Shown here in pieces: positions 1 to 6,461 of a stretch of DNA of 12,069 bases. Location of the stretch: contig CANRLQ010000022.1 in the NCBI GenBank assembly GCA_947631525.1, forward strand, positions 1 through 12,069, in the 5' to 3' direction. Source of the DNA: an uncultured Bacilli bacterium. Its GTDB lineage: Bacteria; Bacillota_I; Bacilli_A; RF39; UBA660. Position 1 is the first letter of the stretch; each line of letters begins with the position of its first letter. Made by a program: the position numbers and the translations under genes. The notes under the pieces were generated by a model that had not been told where the DNA came from, did no database searches, and was given only the letters and a program-made list of their open reading frames with translations.

Positions 1-19
1 TTTTACTTTTTGTTAACAT
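1..19 (-). CDS. 5' end of an unidentified leftward gene (partial)
   Basis: Only six codons (M-L-T-K-S-K) lie inside the window, so no product can be named. The call rests on signals upstream. On the minus strand a Shine-Dalgarno-like AAAGTAGGT (35-27) lies 7 nt before the ATG at 19-17. A good vegetative promoter (TTGAAA, 17-bp spacer, TATAAT) lies just behind it, giving a leader of about 33 nt. The same variant, AAAGTAGGG, precedes spoIVA in this window, which makes it a credible ribosome binding site here. It is the first gene of a new transcription unit, separated from the gene at 117-1055 by a terminator. The reading frame is open to the window edge, but with six codons that proves nothing. 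Confidence 0.4.
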
Positions 20-58
20 TTACTCGACCTACTTTCTTTTATTATTAATCTATCTTTT

Positions 59-87
59 ATTATACTAAAAAAACTAGTCTTTTTCAA
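59..87 (-). promoter_or_regulatory. Vegetative (sigma-A type) promoter, leftward
   Basis: Read on the minus strand: -35 TTGAAA at 87-82, 17-bp spacer, -10 TATAAT at 64-59. Expected start of transcription is near 52. The -35 box starts in the right arm and runs into the loop of the terminator hairpin at 70-95, and the terminator's T tract lies within the spacer. It would drive the partial gene starting at 19. Confidence 0.6.
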
Positions 88-95
88 CTAGTTTT
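67..95 (-). terminator. Rho-independent terminator after the glycosyltransferase-like gene
   Basis: Perfect 9-bp inverted repeat AAAACTAGT/ACTAGTTTT (70-78 and 87-95) with an 8-nt loop. On the minus strand the right arm runs into a total of seven T residues. It lies 22 bp after the stop codon of the 117-1055 gene. The stem has only two G-C pairs. It could work weakly in the other direction too (GATTTT follows on the plus strand). Confidence 0.75.
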
Positions 96-116
96 GATTT
101 TATTCATTTGTAAAAA

Positions 117-1055
117 TTACCTTATATAAAAACTATATTTTTTTACAATTTCGTAGAAATTACTATCTTTTACTAAATCATAAGCTTTTTCAGTTAAATT
201 CCCTACTCTTCCTTCAATTATTTTATTAAATCTTAAATTTAATTCTTTTTCATCTTTAAATATATAACAATTTTTACTATTAATTAAATAATTATAAAAC
301 AGGGGTGATTCTTTTATTAAAAATTGTTTTTTAAATAACATTATCATATATAAATATTTAATATCTAATTTTAAATTTTCAAAATTAATTATGATATAAC
401 TAATCTTACATATATCACTTAAAATATTGAAATTAAAATATTTTACTCTTGTAACATTTTTAGGTAATTTATAAAGTATTTCTTTTTCTTTTTCTTTTAA
501 TAGAAAATCTGGTTTAAATCCTACATAAACAAAATTATATTTTTTATATTTTAATGATAAATTATTTATTATTTCTAAATTATCATAATCTAAATCTATA
601 ATTGTTATTTTTCTTTTTCTTTTACTAATTTTATATTTTTCATAAATATCATTATTACTTCTACTAATATTTATAATAGGTATTTCTTTACCAATTATAA
701 CTATTTCACTAGAAGTTTTTTCTTTCAGCAATTTTTTATATATAGGTAAACTGACAATTATTTTTTCACATTTATCTAAAATATTAATCAATTTATTAAA
801 ATAATTTTTGCTGTTTTGATTAACTAATTCGTTTTTCTTTAAAATATTTATTTCTTCTAGAATTGTATTAAAAATTATTTTTTTATTATTTTCATAAGCT
901 TCATTTACTAAATTAATTACTTTATTAGATAATTCAGCAATAAATAAATATTCATATTCAACATTTAAATCAGTTGTATATGATAATCCTGCATTTTCTA
1001 TATAAGTAATTATTTTTGTTAGAATTTCTTTGTTTTCTATATAAATTAAAATCAT
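117..1055 (-). CDS. Degenerate GT4-like glycosyltransferase family protein
   Basis: A 312-aa soluble protein, with no signal peptide or membrane segment seen. The layout suggests a two-lobe GT-B glycosyltransferase. An N-terminal lobe ends around residues 98-130 (IIVSLPIYKKL...IIGKEIPI). A second Rossmann-like lobe starts near 149 (KITIIDLDYD, NFVYVG) and continues through LPKNVTRVKYF (197-207), the segment where GT4 enzymes have their 'n-V-x-f-x-G' strand. The C-terminal helix pattern (288-310) also fits. The EX7E motif that contacts the sugar nucleotide is not intact: E226 is present but the second Glu position is Y234. It may therefore be inactive, or specialised. The ATG is preceded by GGGTGATTTT. 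It lies 38 bp after the U32 gene, probably in the same transcript, followed by a terminator. The family call is by fold pattern only, and substrate is unknown. Confidence 0.5.
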   Translation of the reverse strand: MILIYIENKEILTKIITYIENAGLSYTTDLNVEYEYLFIAELSNKVINLVNEAYENNKKIIFNTILEEINILKKNELVNQNSKNYFNKLINILDKCEKIIVSLPIYKKLLKEKTSSEIVIIGKEIPIINISRSNNDIYEKYKISKRKRKITIIDLDYDNLEIINNLSLKYKKYNFVYVGFKPDFLLKEKEKEILYKLPKNVTRVKYFNFNILSDICKISYIIINFENLKLDIKYLYMIMLFKKQFLIKESPLFYNYLINSKNCYIFKDEKELNLRFNKIIEGRVGNLTEKAYDLVKDSNFYEIVKKYSFYIR

Positions 1056-1093
1056 AAAATCACCCAGTATTATTCTTGACTTAATTTATATAT

Positions 1094-3271
1094 TTATTCA
1101 TCATCTATTTCTATTCTTAATCTATTTATTCCTAATTCAAATAAATGTTTATGATTATCTAATTCTATTTTTTTAAAATGTTTTATATACATTAAATTAT
1201 TTTTAATAATAATTCTAAATTTATTATTAAATTTATCTCTTAAAAAGTTATTCTTATTAGGTATATTATAATATTTTATTAAATTAAATTTACTTACCAT
1301 TACTTCTGGGTAAGAAGATACAATTAATTCTAAATTAGGTTTTATTTTATATCTCTCAATATATTTATCAATTATTTTTTTTATTTGATATTCATTTAAT
1401 TCTAATGATAAAGTTACTCTTTTTACTCCTAAACTATTTAAAAAAGCAACAGAATATGAATTAGTAACATTAAGAGAAAAATCAGAAACAATATCTTTAT
1501 ATTTATTTATACTACCTAGTTCCCCTATCATAACAGGAATATTATAATCATTATATTTTGTTATAACTCTTGGTAATTTTAATAATACTCTATTATCTAA
1601 TAAAATATCATTATATAACCTGATATCATCAACAATTATATTTTTAGTATTTTCTTTTATATACATCAAATCACTTTTATTTTTAATATATATATTATAT
1701 CCTACTTCATCTTGATAATCATTCAATTTTATTTTATAATTTTTCTTTTCATATTTTATTTTATATAATCTTTTGTTATTTAATTGTTCTATTGCTTGTC
1801 TTCTTAATTCGTTTATATCTTTTATATTTATAAATAAATTATTATCCATATTTATTTCTAATTGTTCAAATTCATATATAGTATTTCCTAATTTTTTTAA
1901 TTGCTTCTGAACTTGTAAAGGTGTTGTTGGACTAGTAATTGCCTCTTTTACTTCATTACTACTTGTAACATCAATATTATTTTTACCATCTGTTATAAAA
2001 AGATGCATATTTTTATCTAAATTAGCTTCAAATTTACCTGATATTTTTATTTTTCTTGTTTTATTTTTTATTAATTTATCAATTTTATTTAATTGTTCTT
2101 TATCAGTTGTTTTAACAACTATATCTCCTATTTCTAAATTGCTATCTATAAATAGATCAATTAAATCACCTTTAAAAGCTTTTGAAACATTTTTATTATT
2201 TTTCAACATTTTGGTTATTGTTAAACCAAAATCTTCTTTTTTATTAAGAATTCTTATTCCATCATTTAAACTTAAATCTTTTTTTAATTTTATTGTTATT
2301 TTATTATTTTTTATATTTACTATTTCTCCAATTTCAACACCTAAATGATTTGGCCTATATTGATTTACAATATTATTATTTTCTTCGTTAAATAAAAATC
2401 CTTTTGTATAATTACGATTAAATATTTTTTTTAATTCAAATATATCATTTTTACTTATATCAATGATACCTTTATTGATATAAGAATCAATTGCTTTTCT
2501 ATATAAGCTTGTTACTAAATAAACATATTCAGGTTTTTTCATACGACCTTCTATTTTCAAACTGTCAATGCCTAAATCAATTAATTTGTCTATATTAAAT
2601 ATAGTATTTAAATCTTTAGTACTCAATAAATATTCATTTGTATTAACTTTTTTATTTTCATGAATTAAATCATATTTCATACGACAACTTTGGGTACATG
2701 TTCCTCTGTTTCCACTTCTTCCACCTATTAAACTACTCATTAGACATTGACCAGAATAACTTATACATAATGCTCCATGAATAAATATTTCTAATTCTAT
2801 ATTGGTATTTTTTTTTATTTCTTTTACTAAATCAATATCAGTTTCGCGTGCTAATACAACTCTTTTTATCCCTAATTTTTCAATTAATTTTACACCTTCT
2901 AAATTATGAATATGCATTTGTGTTGAAGCATGTATTTCTAAGTTTGGATATACTTTTCTTAAATAATCCATCATACCAATATCTTGTATAATTATAGCAT
3001 CCACATTATTTTTATGAAGAAAATCAACATATTCAATAAAACTTTTTGTTTCTTCTTCAAAGACAAGTGTATTTACTGCTACATATACTTTTACACCATA
3101 AAAGTGAGCATATTTAATTGCTTCTATTAATTCTTCATTGGTAAAATTAGTCGCATAATTTCTAGCTCCAAAATGTTTACCACTTAAATATACAGCATCA
3201 CAACCTGCTTCTATAGCCGCTACTAAAGATGCAAAACTTCCAACAGGTGATAATAATTCTGGTTTTTTCAT
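1094..3271 (-). CDS. U32-family 'peptidase' (RNA hydroxylation type, long form)
   Basis: A 725-aa member of peptidase family U32. Despite the name, studied relatives (TrhP/YrrN-YrrO, RlhA) act in hydroxylation of tRNA U34 or 23S rRNA C2501, not proteolysis. The N-terminal TIM-barrel half is textbook: ELLSPVGSFASL (5-16), AVYLSGKHFGARNYA (26-40), HASTQMHIHNL (114-124), ARET (141-144). The complete U32 signature spans 161-179. Cys169, Cys176, Cys192 and Cys196 are the expected iron-sulfur ligands, and SLKIEGRMK follows at 237-245. A linker resembling DUF3656 lies around 380-500. A second U32-like half follows (GELG near 585, then SLNVTNS) but contains no cysteines. It has its own extended -10 promoter. 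The ATG is preceded by TTAGGATG, with no other in-frame start upstream. Whether the target is tRNA or rRNA cannot be decided from this sequence. Confidence 0.9.
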   Translation of the reverse strand: MKKPELLSPVGSFASLVAAIEAGCDAVYLSGKHFGARNYATNFTNEELIEAIKYAHFYGVKVYVAVNTLVFEEETKSFIEYVDFLHKNNVDAIIIQDIGMMDYLRKVYPNLEIHASTQMHIHNLEGVKLIEKLGIKRVVLARETDIDLVKEIKKNTNIELEIFIHGALCISYSGQCLMSSLIGGRSGNRGTCTQSCRMKYDLIHENKKVNTNEYLLSTKDLNTIFNIDKLIDLGIDSLKIEGRMKKPEYVYLVTSLYRKAIDSYINKGIIDISKNDIFELKKIFNRNYTKGFLFNEENNNIVNQYRPNHLGVEIGEIVNIKNNKITIKLKKDLSLNDGIRILNKKEDFGLTITKMLKNNKNVSKAFKGDLIDLFIDSNLEIGDIVVKTTDKEQLNKIDKLIKNKTRKIKISGKFEANLDKNMHLFITDGKNNIDVTSSNEVKEAITSPTTPLQVQKQLKKLGNTIYEFEQLEINMDNNLFINIKDINELRRQAIEQLNNKRLYKIKYEKKNYKIKLNDYQDEVGYNIYIKNKSDLMYIKENTKNIIVDDIRLYNDILLDNRVLLKLPRVITKYNDYNIPVMIGELGSINKYKDIVSDFSLNVTNSYSVAFLNSLGVKRVTLSLELNEYQIKKIIDKYIERYKIKPNLELIVSSYPEVMVSKFNLIKYYNIPNKNNFLRDKFNNKFRIIIKNNLMYIKHFKKIELDNHKHLFELGINRLRIEIDDE

Positions 3272-3294
3272 ACAAGCACATCCTAACTTTGATA

Positions 3295-3303
3295 ATTATA
3301 ACA
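3295..3303 (-). promoter_or_regulatory. Extended -10 promoter for the U32 gene
   Basis: Minus strand TGTTATAAT: TATAAT at 3300-3295 with the TG of an extended -10 at 3303-3302. No good -35 is seen at 17 bp (TAGTGT), as expected for an extended -10 promoter. The predicted start is near 3288, giving a leader of about 17 nt before the ATG at 3271. It lies directly downstream of the terminator at 3312-3337. Confidence 0.55.
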
Positions 3304-3311
3304 TATAAAAT

Positions 3312-3337
3312 AAAAAAACACTATTCTTTTAAGTGTT
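3312..3337 (-). terminator. Terminator overlapping the stop codon of the pseudo-deacetylase gene
   Basis: Minus strand AACACT (3337-3332), 9-nt loop, AGTGTT (3322-3317), running into a seven-T tract. The TAG stop (3323-3321) sits in the 3' part of the hairpin, so the stem is made of the gene's last codons. The 6-bp stem is short but perfect, and the T tract is clean. Confidence 0.65.
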
Positions 3338-4166
3338 CTTCTAAATTAACTATTTTATATCCTTTTGAATTAATATAATTTATTATTAATTTTAATTGTT
3401 CTTCTGTTTCACTATTTATTTTCATAGAAATTATACTACCAGAAGAAAGAGACTCTTTTATTTTTTTTAAGGGATTTTTATTTGTTATTATATTAGGTCT
3501 TATTGTATAATCCTTATTTAAACTACATATAGATAAGGCACTTTTATCCTCTTTTTCATTATAACAATAACTTGTTTTTTGTTTTCCTATTTTTTTTATT
3601 ATAGTGTCCATCCAAATAAATGAACTATTATTATAATCTAAATTATAACTTAGATTTCCAATATTATGCTTATCATTTATTAAACTTACTGCTAGATTAC
3701 TATTTTTTTCTAACCATAATCCTTCTACAAAAAAATTACCTTTTATATTTTTTTCTTTTAATATTTGTAAAATTTTATCTATTTTTGTATTTTCATCAAC
3801 TAAAAAAATTAAACTAACCATTTTCTTTTCTTTATTACCACTTATTATATATTTATCTTTATTTTTTTCTAAAGTAATTTTAGGTGATTTACTACTAAAA
3901 ACCAACAGTGATTCATTATAACTACCATATCTTTTCATTTTACTATAACTCTTGTTTAAATTGACTTTTTTACCATTTAAACCTGGAATTATTGTATTAT
4001 TTACTATTTTAGCATCTATAGCTAAACTTTCATATTTAGAGGCCTCGTTTTTTAATGTAATCATTATATTATCGTATTCTTTTACGACATTAACTGTTTT
4101 TTCTGTATAAAAAAAACTAAAGCACATTAAAGAAATTAATCCAATAATTTGAAATAGTTTTTTCAA
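3321..4166 (-). CDS. Membrane-anchored NodB-fold protein, polysaccharide deacetylase-like, catalytic residues lost
   Basis: A 281-aa protein. One N-terminal hydrophobic segment (about residues 5-20 from MKKLFQ) is a signal peptide or anchor with no lipobox, so the rest is probably extracellular. The C-terminal two thirds follow the NodB fold: KKMVSLIFLVD, then NIKGNFFVEG (the 'ikaTFFv.G' strand), then HNIGNLSYNL, then GSIISMKIN, then KGYKIVNLEEHL. In active enzymes these are FDDGP, GHeigNHsxxH and LHD. Here the FDDG region reads FLVDEN, both metal-binding histidines are leucines (LSYNL) and the LHD histidine is replaced. Hydrolysis is therefore unlikely, and glycan binding is possible. Start choice: GTG (4175) and ATG (4172) overlap the Shine-Dalgarno AGGTGAT (4177-4171), so the TTG at 4166 is the best-placed start. 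It follows the M29 gene by 32 bp, probably co-transcribed. Confidence 0.75.
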   Translation of the reverse strand: MKKLFQIIGLISLMCFSFFYTEKTVNVVKEYDNIMITLKNEASKYESLAIDAKIVNNTIIPGLNGKKVNLNKSYSKMKRYGSYNESLLVFSSKSPKITLEKNKDKYIISGNKEKKMVSLIFLVDENTKIDKILQILKEKNIKGNFFVEGLWLEKNSNLAVSLINDKHNIGNLSYNLDYNNSSFIWMDTIIKKIGKQKTSYCYNEKEDKSALSICSLNKDYTIRPNIITNKNPLKKIKESLSSGSIISMKINSETEEQLKLIINYINSKGYKIVNLEEHLKE

Positions 4167-4198
4167 AAGCATCACCTAATTAACTATATGCTTTAAAA

Positions 4199-5308
4199 TT
4201 AGTTTATTTCATAATTTAAGTGTTTTAGTTCTGGTATTACAAATATACCATCTTTTCTAATTAATGTATGGTCAAAATAAAGTTCTCCTCCACCATATTC
4301 TTCTCTTTGAATTAGTACTAAATCCCAATGAATACTTGAATCATTACCATTATATGCATCTTGATATGCTTGGCCTGGTGTAAAATGAATACTTCCAACT
4401 ATTTTTTCATCAAATAATATATCACCCATAGGATCTTCTATTAAAGGATTTAATCCAATAGCAAATTCTCCTACATATCTAGCTCCTTCATCAACATTAA
4501 AAATATCGTTTAATTTTTCGTTATTAGAAGAAGATTTTGCTTCTATTATTTTTCCATTTTTAAATTTTAGTGATACATTTTCAAATACATATCCTTGATA
4601 TGGACTCTTAGCATTATATGTAATTATACCATTAACACTATCTTTTATAGGTGCTGTATATATTTCACCATCTGGAATATTACATTTACCACAACATGGT
4701 ATAGCTGGCATTCCTTCAATACTAAAAGTTAAATCTGTATTTGGTCCAACAATTCTAACATTTTTAGTTTTCTCCATTAATTCTTTTAATGGTTTTATGT
4801 CATCGTATAATTTACTATAATCAAATGTCATTGCATCTAAGGCATAATCATAAAAATCACTTGTTTTCATATTTGCTTTATAAGCATCTAATCTTGAAGG
4901 ATAATTAAGTAATACCCATCTTCTTTCATTAATTCTTACTTGGTCTATTTTTATTGTTGCTTTACCTACTTTTTGCCTTACTTCTGGATCAACATTATTA
5001 TTTTCAAAATCATTAGTTGAATATCGTATATTTATAAAACAATCATAATTATCAATTTCAAATTGTTTACTTATTTTTAGTTGTTCTATTTTGGAATCAT
5101 TTGTTAATTCTGAAAGTAAAGCACTAATTTCTGGGTCAATTATTTTTACAGTTGGAATTCCTCTTTTTGAAACAATATCTTTTATTAATTGTTTAACTAA
5201 AATATTAGGTTCAGTCGTTTGTGTTGTTATTAATACACGATCTTTTTCTTTTATTTCTAAAGAATAATTAACTATTGTTTTACTTAACTTTTTAATTCTT
5301 TCATCCAT
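4199..5308 (-). CDS. M29-family metallo-aminopeptidase (AmpS/PepS/AmpT type)
   Basis: A 369-aa cytoplasmic aminopeptidase that removes N-terminal residues from peptides using two metal ions. All six M29 ligand or catalytic positions are visible: E215 (DGEIYTAP), E281 (GEFAIG), H308 (GSIHFTPG), Y315, H327 and D329 (IHWDL). The 66-residue Glu-Glu, 7-residue His-Tyr and HxD spacings agree with Thermus AmpT as I remember it. The N-terminal domain (LSKTIVNYSLEIKEKDRVLI) and the full length are normal for the family. The ATG at 5308 follows AAGAGTGAG, a modest ribosome binding site. It is the first gene of a leftward pair with the pseudo-deacetylase and is divergent from the coat-like gene across only 52 bp. 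No clear vegetative promoter is seen there. A sigma-K-like -10 on this strand is possible (see the palindrome). Confidence 0.93.
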   Translation of the reverse strand: MDERIKKLSKTIVNYSLEIKEKDRVLITTQTTEPNILVKQLIKDIVSKRGIPTVKIIDPEISALLSELTNDSKIEQLKISKQFEIDNYDCFINIRYSTNDFENNNVDPEVRQKVGKATIKIDQVRINERRWVLLNYPSRLDAYKANMKTSDFYDYALDAMTFDYSKLYDDIKPLKELMEKTKNVRIVGPNTDLTFSIEGMPAIPCCGKCNIPDGEIYTAPIKDSVNGIITYNAKSPYQGYVFENVSLKFKNGKIIEAKSSSNNEKLNDIFNVDEGARYVGEFAIGLNPLIEDPMGDILFDEKIVGSIHFTPGQAYQDAYNGNDSSIHWDLVLIQREEYGGGELYFDHTLIRKDGIFVIPELKHLNYEIN

Positions 5309-5314
5309 TTTCTC

Positions 5315-5341
5315 ACTCTTTTCTAGTTATTTCATAATATA
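5315..5341 (+). promoter_or_regulatory. Sigma-K-like promoter of the coat-like gene
   Basis: The plus strand has AC at 5315-5316, 16 bp, then CATAATATA at 5333-5341, matching the Bacillus mother-cell sigma-K consensus (AC, 16-17 bp, CATANNNTA). Transcription would start near 5348, at the Shine-Dalgarno AAAGGGG (5347-5353), leaving a very short leader. The motif is loose and AT-rich, so chance matches occur. Support comes from the nature of the gene it precedes. Confidence 0.4.
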
Positions 5342-5349
5342 TTATGAAA
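5330..5349. repeat. Perfect 20-bp palindrome between divergent genes
   Basis: Half-site TTTCATAATA at 5330-5339 is followed directly by its exact reverse complement at 5340-5349, with no loop. It sits between the M29 aminopeptidase gene (leftward) and the coat-like gene (rightward). It could be a dimeric repressor's operator, or a back-to-back -10 region: CATAATATA occurs on both strands (5333-5341 and 5346-5338), each with AC 16 bp upstream. It is too tight for a hairpin terminator. Confidence 0.7.
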
Positions 5350-5360
5350 GGGGTTTTATT

Positions 5361-5639
5361 ATGTATTCTAATTATCCAAATTATGTAAATTATCCAAATT
5401 ATGTAAATTATCCAAATATACCTAGTTTTAATCCTAATATGAAAAATTTTAATCCAGCAAATTCTTTTAATCAACAAAATAAAAATGATCGTTTAATCGC
5501 TGGTGGAGGTTTTTTAGGACCATTTTTATTAGGTGGATTAACAGGAGGTCTATTAGCACCTGCATTCTACCAAAGACCATATTATAACAATTATTATCCT
5601 TATCCTGTCAATTATTATTATGGAGGATATTATAGGTAA
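5361..5639 (+). CDS. Small Tyr/Asn/Gly-rich protein, probable spore coat component
   Basis: A 92-aa protein of very biased composition: 17 Tyr and 17 Asn by my count. The N-terminus is a hexapeptide repeat (NYPNYV twice, then NYPN; residues 4-19). A Pro/Asn/Gln region follows, then a Gly/Leu-rich hydrophobic stretch (GGGFLGPFLLGGLTGG, 48-63), then a Tyr-rich tail (PYYNNYYPYP, NYYYGGYYR). It has no Cys and no recognisable enzyme domain. Tyr-rich tails of this type are common in spore coat proteins, where tyrosines can be cross-linked, so a coat role is inferred from composition and from the sigma-K-like promoter. There is no specific family match. The ATG has AAAGGGG 7 nt upstream. It is a single-gene unit ending in a terminator. 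An alternative is a small membrane-associated protein through the Gly/Leu segment. Confidence 0.7.
   Translation: MYSNYPNYVNYPNYVNYPNIPSFNPNMKNFNPANSFNQQNKNDRLIAGGGFLGPFLLGGLTGGLLAPAFYQRPYYNNYYPYPVNYYYGGYYR
5370..5417 (+). repeat. 18-bp tandem repeat, about 2.7 copies, inside the coat-like gene
   Basis: Unit AATTATCCAAATTATGTA at 5370-5387 and 5388-5405, then a partial copy (AATTATCCAAAT) at 5406-5417. It encodes Asn-Tyr-Pro-Asn-Tyr-Val. The two full copies are identical at the DNA level, which suggests recent slippage. Copy number may vary between strains. Confidence 0.9.
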
Positions 5640-5644
5640 TATTC

Positions 5645-5673
5645 AAAAAAAAACGATTTTTAAAATCGTTTTT
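5645..5673. terminator. Bidirectional terminator between convergent coat-like gene and nrdG
   Basis: AAAAACGAT (5649-5657) and ATCGTTTTT (5665-5673) form a 9-bp stem that can extend inward through A-T pairs. On the plus strand TTTTTATTTT closes the coat-like transcript. On the minus strand a run of nine T residues closes the nrd operon, 30 bp after the nrdG stop. Confidence 0.85.
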
Positions 5674-5702
5674 ATTTTACAAATTAAAATAATTCAATAA
5701 TT

Positions 5703-6272
5703 TTATATAAATAAATATTCTTCATGGCAAAATTTATATTTTTGTTCTTTTTTTTCTTCTTCTATATATTTTTTAACTAAGCAAATTTTATTAGTTTTTA
5801 AACTTTCTTGTACATCAATTATTCTTTGATTTCTTGAACCTTTAAAAATTATATCCAAACTTTTTTCAGCTAATACAAATTTACCATCAACTAAAACATC
5901 TATTTGTTTCAAAAATTCTAATATAGAAGGTTTCTTTTTTGATAATGTCATTAACTCTTCATAAGTATATCCTGTATAACACCAAATATTTAAACCTTGT
6001 TCTCTAGCAAATTTTGCTAAAAGTAGACAAGCCTCTGGTTGACACATAGGATCGCCTCCTGAAAATGTTATACCATCTTGACATTTTAAATTACTTATAG
6101 CAACTTTAACATCTTCTATATCAACTAAATCTCCTTTTGAAAAATCATGTGTCATAGCATTATGGCAACCAAAACAATTATGTGGACATCCTTGTGTCCA
6201 AATAACTGTTCTGATACCTTCTCCATCAACAATACTGTCTGTTTGCAAATCGGCTGCTAAACGTATTTTCAT
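5703..6272 (-). CDS. nrdG: Anaerobic ribonucleotide reductase activating enzyme (radical SAM)
   Basis: A 189-aa radical SAM activase. It reduces S-adenosylmethionine with a 4Fe-4S cluster and abstracts hydrogen from the glycine of the reductase's glycyl radical domain. The cluster motif is C29-x3-C33-x2-C36 (CPHNCFGC), preceded by DGEGIRTVIWTQG. The SAM-contact motif GGDP follows (ITFSGGDP). VDGKF and FKGSRNQRIIDVQ are typical of NrdG. The C-terminus carries about 25 extra residues (charged, ending FCHEEYLFI) beyond where NrdG proteins usually stop. Its ATG overlaps the stop of the small glycyl radical domain gene (TAATG, one shared base at 6272), so translation is probably coupled. No strong Shine-Dalgarno of its own is seen. 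Third gene of the nrd operon, followed by a terminator. Confidence 0.96.
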   Translation of the reverse strand: MKIRLAADLQTDSIVDGEGIRTVIWTQGCPHNCFGCHNAMTHDFSKGDLVDIEDVKVAISNLKCQDGITFSGGDPMCQPEACLLLAKFAREQGLNIWCYTGYTYEELMTLSKKKPSILEFLKQIDVLVDGKFVLAEKSLDIIFKGSRNQRIIDVQESLKTNKICLVKKYIEEEKKEQKYKFCHEEYLFI

Positions 6273-6448
6273 TATGCTACTTCTTTTGAATCAATTGTTT
6301 TCATTACATCTTTTATACCAGTATGTTTTACACGATCTTTTTCTTCAGCACGTTTTCCGTTATTGAATCTTTTAACATCTCCTGCTAAATATCCAGTAAC
6401 CCTTCTAATTCTTTCAAAACCAATTCCTTCTCCAACTAATTTTTCCAT
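6272..6448 (-). CDS. Stand-alone glycyl radical domain of class III ribonucleotide reductase
   Basis: A 58-aa gene whose product matches the C-terminal tail of anaerobic NrdD proteins: FERIRRVTGYLAG (11-23), then RFNNGKRAEEKDRVKH (27-42). RVTGY holds the glycine (Gly19) expected to carry the stable radical made by NrdG. In the usual reductase this segment is the end of the same chain, but the NrdD at 6460-8754 stops before it. The start is clear: ATG at 6448, with AAGGAGGG at 6461-6454 overlapping the nrdD stop codon and 5 nt of spacing. The frame differs from nrdD, with a stop shortly upstream, so readthrough would not join them. The stop overlaps the nrdG start (TAATG). It should bind NrdD as a separate subunit, which is inference from the sequence split. 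The 16 residues after the conserved core have no recognised role. Confidence 0.92.
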   Translation of the reverse strand: MEKLVGEGIGFERIRRVTGYLAGDVKRFNNGKRAEEKDRVKHTGIKDVMKTIDSKEVA

Positions 6449-6453
6449 ACTAT

Positions 6454-6461
6454 CCCTCCTT
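6454..6461 (-). promoter_or_regulatory. Strong ribosome binding site for the glycyl radical domain gene
   Basis: Minus strand AAGGAGGG overlaps the nrdD TAA (6462-6460) and lies 5 nt before the ATG at 6448. It is one of the best Shine-Dalgarno sites in the window. It argues that the small protein is made deliberately and in quantity, rather than being debris of a frameshifted nrdD. Confidence 0.85.

Noticed and set aside
2139..2348. Plus-strand ORFs inside the U32 gene (2139-2348), the pseudo-deacetylase gene (3620-3817) and the nrdD/small-gene region (6363-6587)
   Set aside because: All are shadows of clearly coding minus-strand frames, with low-complexity hydrophobic translations.
4164..4175. 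GTG (4175) or ATG (4172) as start of the pseudo-deacetylase
   Set aside because: Both overlap the only Shine-Dalgarno (AGGTGAT, 4177-4171). The TTG at 4166 has correct spacing and gives a normal MKKLF signal-peptide start.
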